A stretch of DNA of 64,000 nt. It comes from Gigaspora margarita (lineage: Eukaryota > Glomeromycota > Glomeromycetes > Diversisporales > Gigasporaceae). The DNA lies in assembly GCA_009809945.1 (NCBI GenBank), contig WTPW01000440.1, positions 21,608 to 85,607 of the forward strand, read 5' to 3'. Both the position numbers and the translations under genes were made by a program. Under the pieces are notes generated by a model. It was not told the DNA's origin. It saw only the letters and a list, made by a program, of their open reading frames with translations, and did not search any database. This document shows, one piece after another, positions 55,860 through 64,000 of this stretch; the first letter of the stretch is position 1, and each line of letters opens with the position of its first letter.

Positions 55860-56189
55860 TTCTGAGTTTTCTATTTGGTTTTTGGTTTAAAAAAAATGGT
55901 TAGATATTACTATGATTTACTGATATTTTTTTTATTTATTTACTTTGGTTATACTCAATATATCCTAAATTATACTAGCTGTTGCAAATATTTTATTGGA
56001 AACTATGTATATAAATTGCGTGTATATTATATACATGTAATAGATCAATTACAAATTATGACAATATTAACATGCAAATGATCATATGTCATTAATTTTC
56101 TCATGGTCTAATTACAATTTTTGGATATAGCAAAACAAAAATGGCAAAGTGCAATTGAATTTTTTTTCTCATTATTATTAAGCAGCATT
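55860..56189. other. Gene-free spacer upstream of the Sel1 pseudogene
   Basis: AT-rich. The words AATAGATCAATTACRAATTA, TGACA and TTTTCTCATGGTCT near 56,040-56,110 also occur near 49,600-49,660, so a dispersed repeat is shared by both sites. Confidence 0.4.
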
Positions 56190-56985
56190 TTTATACAGAA
56201 ATTAGTAGATTAACACACTACCATGATTCTATTTGTTGGTAGATTGACATTAAACTACAAACTATAGGAATCGCTAAAAAAAATTATTAAATAATTCGGA
56301 CAACAAATATTCTGACCAAAAATTTACAATAAATCTAGAAATCAATCATCTAAATTTTTAGTGGGATGTAATTTTTTTTTAGCGATAGTATTATTTGCTA
56401 ATATTTTTTATTAATATCATTTTTTATCTTTGTAGTTTGTTAGTATTATGGCATCAGCATTATGGCAATAATATTTATGACAATTTTCATGTCGATCAAA
56501 ATGTATGTTATATTGAAATTTTCCCACATACTGATCACGTTTCTGAAAGATAATTAATTAAAAATGTTCAAATGGACTTTATATCAATGATATAATGTGC
56601 ACATGCCCTGAGTTATCCAATCAAATCAAGAATAAAAGTTCAATCAGCATGCAGTTTTCTGTCGATCAGAGTTAAGTCACATATTGGCATACAGTATTAT
56701 GACATTATGGATTACATCATCATGGCATTACAGCATTATGGATTATGACATCACGGCATTATGGCATTATGGCATTATGACATTATGGCATTACAATCAC
56801 GGACATAATATTTATGGCAATTTTTATGTCAATCAAAGCATGTATTATTTTATTGTGTTTTCTAATAACTAATCATAAGTTTTTACCTATTGCAGAGCAT
56901 TTGTCATATTCTTGCACTTGTTCTTGTACTTATTCTTGTGAAACTATTATACAAAATGTTTTAAATTCATGAACTTTTTTTAGCC
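56190..56985 (+). mobile_element. TTCTTGCACTTG repeat, copy 2, interrupted by an ATGGCATT-rich insert
   Basis: It shares GGTAGATTGACATTAAAC, AAATTTACAATAAATCTAGA, AATCAATCATCTAAATTTT and the tail ATTCTTGCACTTGTTCTTG with the 52.1-kb and 57.5-kb copies. Between about 56,440 and 56,880 unrelated DNA with a microsatellite is inserted. The hairpin head is missing. Confidence 0.6.
56690..56805. repeat. Microsatellite of GGCATTAT/GACATTAT words
   Basis: Units of GGCATTAT, GACATTAT and GGATTATGACATCA follow each other about a dozen times. A second small cluster lies at 56,446-56,478. Confidence 0.7.
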
Positions 56986-57539
56986 CAAAATAGTTTGCAA
57001 ATATTAGGTAATCAAACAACAAAAGTAAATTTGGCAAAATTCACATTTTACAATTTTGAGTTGTTTAAGGGCGTTAATAGGGGCATTAAAATAATATTAT
57101 AATTACTCAAATGTACTCAACCAAAGGTCCCCAAAATTCCGAGTTGGGATATATCAGATTGTATCAGAATCATGGTCAGCTGGATCAATATTGATCAATT
57201 TTGCTCTATCATAAAAAATTTTACTAATAAATTATAAAAAATTTTACTAATAAATTATATCTATTTATTAAGTAAAAAATGGGTAGCTGATAATTTTGCT
57301 ATAGAACTTGCTAACAACTAGGGCCAATGTTAACCTAGATCTGATGCATCTGATCTAGAAATTTGAAGATAGCCTTGTAAAAATTGAATTAGACCATACA
57401 CACTATTTATGATAAATTCATCTTCATTATATTAAACAGAATTCTTCCAAATGTTTTACATGTGGCAATGCTTTTACTATTGTTACAAATCGATAAGTAA
57501 TACTATATGTGGTTAAGGCTAATTTGGTACTACCATGAT
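56986..57539. other. Gene-free AT-rich stretch
   Basis: No gene. A local duplication (TTTTACTAATAAATTATA, twice near 57,220-57,250) is the only structure noticed. Confidence 0.4.
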
Positions 57540-58100
57540 ACAATTGCTAGAATTTGAATTGTGATAACATTCTTGATCATAACTTGCTCATCGATATTTT
57601 AGTCTTAACATTTTGATCACAGATTGTATATACAATCAAAAGCGTTAAAGCAGCTACATTAGTTTTAGCATACTGTCACATTTTGATATAACATTCTTGA
57701 TCATAACTTGCTCATTGATATTTTAGTCTTAACATTTTAATCACAGATTGTATATCCATTCAAAAGCGTTAAAGCAACTACATTAGTTTTAGCACACTGA
57801 TCACATTTTGAATATAACCATAATTTTATTAGAACTACAAAAATTGCTGAGAAAATTAATAAATCTGGACGGCAAAAATTCTAAGCAAAAATTTACAAAA
57901 AATGGAAAATTTTAGAAATCAATAATCTTAATCTTTAATGAAATGTGATTTTTTTTTAGTATTTGCTAATATTTTCACTGTTTTTTATTAATAATAATTT
58001 TTTTATCTATTGCAGAGCTATTGTTCTTTTCTTGCACTTGTTCTTGAACTCAATACTATTATACAAAATGCTTTCAAATTCATTAAACATTTGATTGACT
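57540..58100 (+). mobile_element. TTCTTGCACTTG repeat, copy 3, with a 121-bp internal duplication
   Basis: It follows the 52.1-kb copy from TTGAATTGTGATAACATTC to the tail TCTTGCACTTGTTCTTGAAC. The segment TAACATTCTTGATCATAACT through TTAGTTTTAGCA and CACATTTTGA occurs twice in succession (about 57,566-57,686 and 57,687-57,806), unlike copy 1. The hairpin head is missing. Confidence 0.65.
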
Positions 58101-58616
58101 TCTTTTAGCTATTTTTTTACTCAAATAGTTGGCATATATTAGGTAATTAAGCAACAGAAGCAAATTTGGGAGTAACAAATTCTTTTGTTCTCATCTTTGA
58201 TCTTTAGAGATTATCATTTAATCAGTCAAATAAAAAATCCTATAAAAAAAAATGAAAAATTCTAAATATTGAACAAATAGATATGCAAATTTGTATTGGG
58301 CCACTGATATTTACGTCTAAAAAGCACATTTTTACTATTGGTTGTAATAGTATTTGTAATTTCATTCTATGGATAATCGCATTTTTTTCTATTGTCAGAT
58401 CAGATGTCTTATTATACTGTAGTACTAGTTACATTAACAGATCACAAGATGAGCAATATCAGCATATAATGTGATACTTGATACGTGAAAAATAAACAGC
58501 ATGTGATAGTTAAGGTCACGAGGACCAATCAGATCCAAGATTTTGTGGAGTTACATCAATTTTAATTGCTTTATAACCATACACTATGTGATTTTATTAC
58601 TCTGTTCCTGGTATTC
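58101..58616. other. Gene-free stretch
   Basis: A forward frame (58,283-58,474, starting MQICIGPLIFTSKKH) has no family resemblance and is not called. Nothing else is recognised. Confidence 0.4.
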
Positions 58617-59460
58617 AAACAAAAAAAAGTTTACCAAATTTGACTTGGTGGTTGTCAAGATGCCTTTACTCAAAGTTTAAAAAATTTGGTTATTACTTCT
58701 ATTTTGATAGACATTTTGAATTTTTTGAAACTTTGAGCTTGACAACCACCAAGTCAAATTTAATAAACTTTTTTTTTTGAATTCTATGAACCTATAAAAT
58801 TAAAACAAAAAAAGGTCATCGAATTTGACTTGGTGCTTGTCAAGATACCTTCACTCAAAGTTTGGAAAAATTTGGTTATTACTTCTATTTTGATAGACGT
58901 TTTGGGATTGTTTTAAAACATTGAGCAAAATATCTTGACAACCACCAAGCCAAATTCAATGAACTTTTTTTTTAATTGTATGTATCTATATATTTCAAAC
59001 AAAAAAAGTTTATCAAATTTAACTTGGTGATTGTCAAGTTACCTTCGCTCAAAATTTAGAAAATTTAGTTATTATTTCTATTTTGATAGACGTTTTGAGT
59101 TTTTTTTTAAAACTTTGAGCAAAGATATCTTGACAAGCATCAAGTCAAATTCGATAAACATTTTTTAAAAAAATTCTATAAATCTATAGAATTCAAACAA
59201 AAATAAGTTCATCGAATTTGACTTGGTAGTTGTCAAGATACCTTCGCTCAAAGTTTAGAAAAATTTGGATATTACTTCTATTTTGATAGATGTTTTGAAT
59301 TTTTTGAAACTTTGAGCAAAGATATCTTGACAACCACCAAGTCAAATTTAATGAACTTTTTTTTTTTGAATTCTATAAATCTATAAAATTCAAACAAAGA
59401 AAAGTTCATCGAATTTGACTTGGTGGTTATTAAAATATTTTTGCTCAAAGTTTAAAAAAA
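58617..59460. repeat. Tandem array of ~190-bp palindromic units
   Basis: Units start near 58,617, 58,803, 58,998, 59,189 and 59,391 with CAAACAAAAAAAGTT-type words then ATCRAATTTGACTTGG. Each unit is itself a palindrome: TTGACTTGGTGGTTGTCAAG and CTTCGCTCAAAGTTT in the left arm, AAACTTTGAGCAAAGATATC and TTGACAACCACCAAGTCAAA in the right, round a centre with ACTTCTATTTTGATAGACG. About four and a half units are present, similar enough to suggest recent expansion. There is no open frame. Confidence 0.8.
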
Positions 59461-60025
59461 TTTAAATCTATTTTGTATTAATCTACAGATCCATGACATG
59501 AATATAATGTCACAGGGCTGACAAATACATTATTCCTTACAAATATACAATATATTTAAAGTTGATTTTTAGAGACTTAGACAATGATAATAAATTTAAA
59601 AATTTAAATCTGATTTTTTCTTAATTGCCTAGATTTACTTTAGAACTGGGTTCAAAATTCATGCATTGTCATCACTAATAATAATAAACAGGTTTAAATA
59701 TTGGTTAAAGGTAGCTTTAATACAATAAACAATAATTTGAATAGAGTCTATAATAATAACATGTAATAATACATAATAATTAACATGTTGGTGTAATTTA
59801 TGTGCTATTTAATTAATCAAATAATCGGTCTATCCAGTATTATACTAATTGGTCCTAATCAGTTCTAGACCGCAGTCCAGTCCAACTTTTTAAAAGACTA
59901 CCAGTATTTGGACCAAGATGGACTGAACGGACTAATTAACAGCCCTAGCCTGGAGTTCTGCAAAAAGTTATAGTCAATTAATAATATTTCATTTAAAATT
60001 ATATTTTTAATAATTATTAAATGGG
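59461..60025. other. Gene-free stretch with a transposon-like remnant
   Basis: At about 59,820-59,955 AGTCCAGTCC, TTGGACC and GGACTGAACGGACTAATTAA words end in CAGCCCTA, like a hAT-type end (TAGGGCTG reversed), but no partner end or duplication was found. Confidence 0.35.
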
Positions 60026-60760
60026 TATGGCAACTTAGAGAAGTAGCCAAGTTGTCACCCCCAAGCAACAGGTCGAAAGTTCGAATCCCACTGGAGACAT
60101 TTTGGAAATAGGCCTGTATTATGGTAACTGTAGCTCGGATCAGTTGGATAAAAATATCTGTAATCTTGGTTTCACTATCTTGAATAGGAGCTTTCGAGTA
60201 AAATGGTGTATTGTTACACTGACAATTCCAGGAAATCAGAAAAATAGAAACCCCTTAGCAAGTACTGAGTAAGGAGGTAGATAGACAGTTTCAACAGTAC
60301 TACCAGAAGAAGTGGGTGCTGGGTCAGAAAATGAACCTTACAAGGGCTATAGTAGGTAACACTAGCAGTTTACAGAGATCCAGACTGCAAGTATATAAGT
60401 AAAGCCATAGCATTGGTTGCTAAAAGAAAACTAGGTGGGATAGGTGTTGTACTGGTAAAATTCTATTTTGCTGAAATGGTGTGCATAGTGCAGCAGGTTA
60501 CATCTGGAAATTAATTGAAATAATTATCATGCTGGGCGATGTCTGACATTAAGGATTAGTATGCAGGTGGAACCAGATGGATAATCAGAGAGTTTAAATA
60601 GGCAATTCCCATAGTTGGGTTGCAGGTATGGCAGCTAGTGTGGAACCTTAGGGCAGACTACTTAAATTAGATACCAAAAGTGTACATGTAGCTAGTTGTA
60701 CTCTCATTACTATCTGTAAAAGCAGCAATTAAATTTCTAATAAAACATGCAGCCAAAGAT
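60026..60760 (+). mobile_element. Second tRNA-headed SINE-like insertion
   Basis: The head GGGTATGGCAACTTAGAGAA, GTAGCCAAGTTGTCA (A-box region) and AACAGGTCGAAAGTTCGAATC (B box GTTCGAATC) resembles a Leu/Ser-type tRNA. The body is ~650 bases of mixed composition. The tail AATAAAACATGCAGCC then A-rich DNA shares ACATGCAGC with the tail of the 40.9-kb SINE, though the bodies differ. A diverged duplication (TAATAATT-ATTAA) may flank it. It appears to lie in a foldback array, which resumes at 60,761. Confidence 0.65.
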
Positions 60761-61358
60761 TAAAAAATAATAATAATAATTTATTAATAAAATTATACAA
60801 ATGTTATGATTCTCTAATTTTACTAATTGATTTATACTTCTCACTCTAAGTAAACTTGTTTAGCACCAAAAATACATCAAATTAATATAATGTATTTTAT
60901 ATTTCTTAAAATTTGTATCAAAAATGCTTAATTTTGTATTGTTGATGAAAATTTCCAAAATTAAGCATTCTTTCTTCAAATTTTAAGAAAAGTAAAAATA
61001 AAATATGCTAATTTGATGTATATTTTTGTACTAAACAAGTTTATTTAGTGCAAGAAGGTATGATCAATTAGTAAAATTTCATGTAAAAGATTTTTAACAA
61101 TTTCATTAATAAAATTATACAAAATGCTATGATTCTCTAAATTTTATAAATTGATTTATACTTCTCACTCTAAGTAAATTTGTTTAGTATCAAAAATTAC
61201 ATGTATGTATATTCAGACTCAAACTAGTTTGCGAAATTAGGACCAGCCCGGACTGAACTTATGATTAAGTTTGAGTTTAGTATAAAGTTTGAAATAATAA
61301 AATTTAGAGTTGAGTCTGGTCTGGACCAGACCAAACCCGGACCCAAACCTAGGAGCAC
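60761..61358. mobile_element. Right part of a foldback-array element ending GGAGCAC at TA
   Basis: CTAAGTAAACTTGTTTAGCA (about 60,846), AACAAGTTTATTTAGTGCA (about 61,033) and CTAAGTAAATTTGTTTAGTA mark alternating arms, with TTTCATTAATAAAATTATAC centres. From 61,200 AGTCTGGTCTGGACCAGACC-type words lead to CCTAGGAGCAC followed by TA (61,359-61,360). The left end was lost or lies beyond the SINE. Confidence 0.6.
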
Positions 61359-61360
61359 TA

Positions 61361-61564
61361 GTTCATATGAATGCTAGACTGAACCTGAACATGTTTATAA
61401 ACTTATGAACTGAACCTGAACTGAATCTGAACCAGCTCTAAAAGTTCAATACTAAACCTGAACCTGAACATGCTTTAAAAAATGTTCAGGTTCAGTTTCA
61501 ATACTGAACCTAAACCTGAACCTGCTTGACCTAAGTTCAGTTCAGTTCAGGTTCATAGGAACAC
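61361..61564. mobile_element. TA-flanked 204-bp element of TGAACCTGAAC words
   Basis: It shares the TA at 61,359-61,360 with the preceding element and ends GGTTCATAGGAACAC before TA (61,565-61,566). The left GTTCATATGAATGCTAGACT is a degraded copy of the right end. The interior is made of ACTGAACCTGAACATG and its reverse. It belongs to the GTGYTCCTA family, with a different filling. Confidence 0.6.
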
Positions 61565-61799
61565 TAGTTTAGTATTTGATTTTAAATTCAACTTTTCAGA
61601 ATAATGAACTACAATAATACAAGAAAATCTAAAATTACCAAGCACTAAGCTCCTGGCATTAATGGACTTATATAAATAGTGAAATATTTATGAGATGAAA
61701 GTGTAGTCCATTCACTATAGATAAACCATTATGTTAAATATTCCAAGTTAATTTATGTGAATTAGTAGGAAAAAATACTAATCTAAAGATATATCAGGT
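61565..61799. other. Gene-free spacer before the retroelement fossil
   Basis: It contains GTGAAATATTTATGAGATGA near 61,680 and TAATATTTCACTTTCATCTC near 61,800, an inverted pair of about 20 bases that may belong to the neighbouring retroelement. Nothing else is recognised. Confidence 0.35.
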
Positions 61800-63085
61800 A
61801 ATATTTCACTTTCATCTCCTCTTAGCACAAGCATAAATGATGGTATCTATTGCATCAAGTTTACTACAAAGTATGAGATCAAATTGTGCAGTAGGATGGG
61901 TAACACAATATAGTCTTGGTTGTTTTTATTATAGATATTCAAGATGCATATAGAATTCTACTAGTACACCCAGTAGATCAAGTGCTACAAGCAGGGATGG
62001 CATGTCACGATGTCCAATTGATTTTAATTTTTTTTGGACATATGTCCAAAAAAAATTAAAATCAATTGGACATTGTGGCATGCCATCCTAGGATACAAGA
62101 GTCACAGTATGAGAACAAGTTATATTTTGACAAAGCACTTGCATTTGGAAATCAAGCATCAGGAGGAATATTCTGCTATTTTGCTGATATAATTGCTATA
62201 TAGCAGGGCATAAAATCAATAATACATTATGTAGATAACTTCTTAATTATATCAAATCAGGTGCATAGCTGGAATTGGATCAGTTTCTTCACATACTAAA
62301 ATAATTAAATGTTCTATACAAACAATTAAAAATAGAAGGTTCATGTACAGTTCTTACAATTATAGAATCTATATCATCACTAACACATTTTTATCCTCTA
62401 TTCCTAAATTAAAATAGTTAAAAGTTAATGAAATGCTTAAAGAATGTCAGGATAAAAAATGGTGCCATAGTAAAGAGCTGTAATTACTCGTTGGTTCATT
62501 AATGTGGCTCTGTTAAGCCATTTCTCAAGGCCAGCCATTCGATCAACACTTTATACAAATACTAGGAGGCCCTAATAAATCTAAATTCTATATAAGAATG
62601 ACTAGTGCCATAAAGGTAAATATAAGCTGGTAGTTTAATATGTATCCTTCCAAAGTGATCTGGTACATATTTTATGGAGGACAGAGCATGGTTGTATAAG
62701 TGTTGTATACATAGATGCATACAACCTAGGTGGTGGTGCTACATTTACAGCATTTAACTGGCCTTCAGAAATAGACATAGCAAACACAGCATTCAAATGC
62801 ATAAGTTACTAACCTACCTAATTACATTGCTAATATTCTCCACCATTATAGTTTTGGTCAGATAATCAAGCAAATGCGGAGGCATTCTATGTTGGATTTT
62901 GCAGAAACTCAATCATCAATAATATAATAGCAAGCATGTACAAAGCCCAAATCCATGGCAACTACTCTAATAGGCCAGAATATATTGCTAAAACGGACAA
63001 CAGAGATGCAAATCTGTTATCACACAACGGACACAAGCAATATAGAATACAGAACTCTTTGTCAGATCCAAGTTTTGACTTATTG
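61800..63085 (+). mobile_element. Fossil retroelement, reverse transcriptase and RNase H region (DIRS/YR-like)
   Basis: Motifs of a reverse transcriptase are readable in order: DIQDAYRILLVHP, then FDKALAFGNQASGGIF, then IIHYVDNFLII where the catalytic box (usually YLDD or YVDD) lies. About 450 bases on, an RNase H-like part reads IDAYNLGGGATF and FWSDNQANAEAF. These spacings and the GI-SIIHYVDNF wording resemble tyrosine-recombinase (DIRS/Ngaro-like) retroelements rather than LTR or LINE types. It is broken, with several breaks, lacks recognisable ends and recombinase, and was later split by a palindromic MITE. It is probably old. Confidence 0.6.
61995..62088. mobile_element. 94-bp nearly perfect palindrome inserted in the retroelement fossil
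   Basis: GGATGGCATGTCACGATGTC, CAATTGATTTTAATTTTTTT and GGACATATGTCC at the centre are followed by the mirrored arm ending ATTGTGGCATGCCATCC. Only two or three positions differ between arms. It is a minimal foldback MITE; flanking duplication is unclear. Confidence 0.8.
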
Positions 63086-64000
63086 AATAATTTTTTTTTG
63101 GCCAATTAGATTATTCTATAATGTGGCGATTGAGAACAGCTTTAGTGAATTAATTTATCAGCATGATAACAATGTCAGATTATAACTATTTATGGCCTAG
63201 ATTAGATGATACATACGTTAATTTATGACTTGCAAAATAAATATATAAATTTTGAATATGACGATAAATAACGCTATAAACTAATTAGACACCCATGGAA
63301 ATTGGGATGTTGGGCTTTTAAGCTATAAATTAATTAACTCAGCCTCTGAAAATTATATTATGAATTGTAATAATTGTGCATTGATTGATCATACTTTTCG
63401 GGAGTTGAGTTCATTAAGTTATAACGATAAATTCAAAAGCCATAGCCCAGTTTTTTCTTGTTGCACATACATGGTTTAAGTTCTGTAAGTGGAGCAATCG
63501 AATTCTTTAAAACAGACAGGTATACATTACAGCTTTAATAGTATAGATTTTATATCTATCCATTTATCTAAAGCAATCAATTATTTTATTAGTAGTTTTA
63601 CGTAGCCATCTTTCTCTGTGCCAATATGTTTATTGATACTTATAAATTTAAGAATTGAAATGTTATTTTTGAATTTCTACAGAGAAACGAATTGCCTGCA
63701 TAACTTTAATTAACTACGTATAAAGCCAAATGACAAAAAAGAAAATCTATCCTTTAAATATCTAGATTTTTTCTCTAAAATTCGAATCAATAAAGCTTAA
63801 GCGTAGTTCACTGGGAAAATTAAATTATGTCATGTTACCATTCATATACTTGTATATTAATCTTAAAGTTTAAGTTCCCGATTTCTAGATTATTATATGT
63901 GATACGTGATGGACATACTAAGGGTGTTCTCATGTGCTTCAATCAATGAATCGGAGGAAAAATTTTAATTAACCAGAAATTTAATAAACTAACAAAATGA
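63086..64000. other. Gene-free stretch to the window edge
   Basis: A forward frame without a good start at about 63,281-63,478 (SASENYIMNCNNCALIDHTF) has mixed composition but no family resemblance. The remainder is AT-rich with no recognised repeat. The first part may still belong to the retroelement. Confidence 0.35.

Overview
The window looks like a stretch of a large, very AT-rich fungal genome, most likely an arbuscular mycorrhizal fungus (Glomeromycotina). The evidence is a tyrosine-kinase-like protein kinase with an HRDLHSGN catalytic loop, long Sel1 repeat proteins, a secreted six-bladed Kelch protein, short GT-AG introns with TACTAAC/CTTAAC-like branch sites, and a background packed with small transposons. 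This is an inference from gene families and composition; nothing in the window names the species. One base near 49,807 is an N.

Protein-coding content is low. Two host genes are recognised with confidence, both on the minus strand. One is a multi-exon Kelch-repeat gene (about 25,993-28,800). The other is a Sel1-repeat and protein kinase locus (44,460-47,066) that reads best as a single spliced gene and carries an in-frame TAG inside the kinase domain. Host-gene relics are a kinase C-lobe fragment (about 25,455-25,665) and a short Sel1 pseudogene (about 55,500-55,859). Two unassigned degenerate coding stretches lie at 1.2-1.9 kb and 2.5-2.9 kb. No rRNA, complete tRNA or CRISPR array was seen.

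Nearly everything else is mobile or repeated DNA, mostly non-autonomous DNA transposons with readable ends. Five groups stand out. (a) hAT-like elements with 8-bp target duplications lie at 1.3, 8.7, 35.6 and 39.6 kb. (b) Elements flanked by TA, with CAG...CTG or GTGYTCC...GGARCAC ends, lie at 9.3-10.4, 26.7, 36.6-38.9 and 61.4 kb, plus a 1.13-kb element at 34.2-35.4 kb. (c) Elements flanked by TAA or TTA lie at 1.95 and 7.9-9.3 kb. (d) Two elements at 40.4-41.9 kb share a TTAA. (e) Foldback (palindromic) units, single or in tandem, occur throughout. Two tRNA-headed SINE-like insertions (40.9 and 60.0 kb), one truncated non-LTR insertion (19.5 kb) and one fossil reverse transcriptase/RNase H retroelement (61.8-63.1 kb) were also found.

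Layout: 1-7 kb, decayed coding fragments and AT-rich DNA. 7-10.4 kb, nested terminal-inverted-repeat elements with foldbacks. 12.8-21.9 kb, one foldback array split by a 6-kb element holding satellite-like repeats, by a non-LTR copy and by a small element. 23.2-24.2 kb, a repeat whose near-twin at 47.8-48.9 kb lies in the opposite orientation and keeps CpGs the first has lost. 25-29 kb, Kelch gene and kinase relic. 30-36 kb, hairpins, a minisatellite and the 34.2-kb palindromic element. 36.6-38.9 kb, a four-deep nest of elements. 40-43 kb, TTAA elements with a SINE inside. 44-47 kb, the Sel1-kinase gene. 47.8-58 kb, dispersed repeats. 58.6-59.5 kb, a tandem array of palindromes. 60-63 kb, a SINE, a foldback array and the retroelement fossil.
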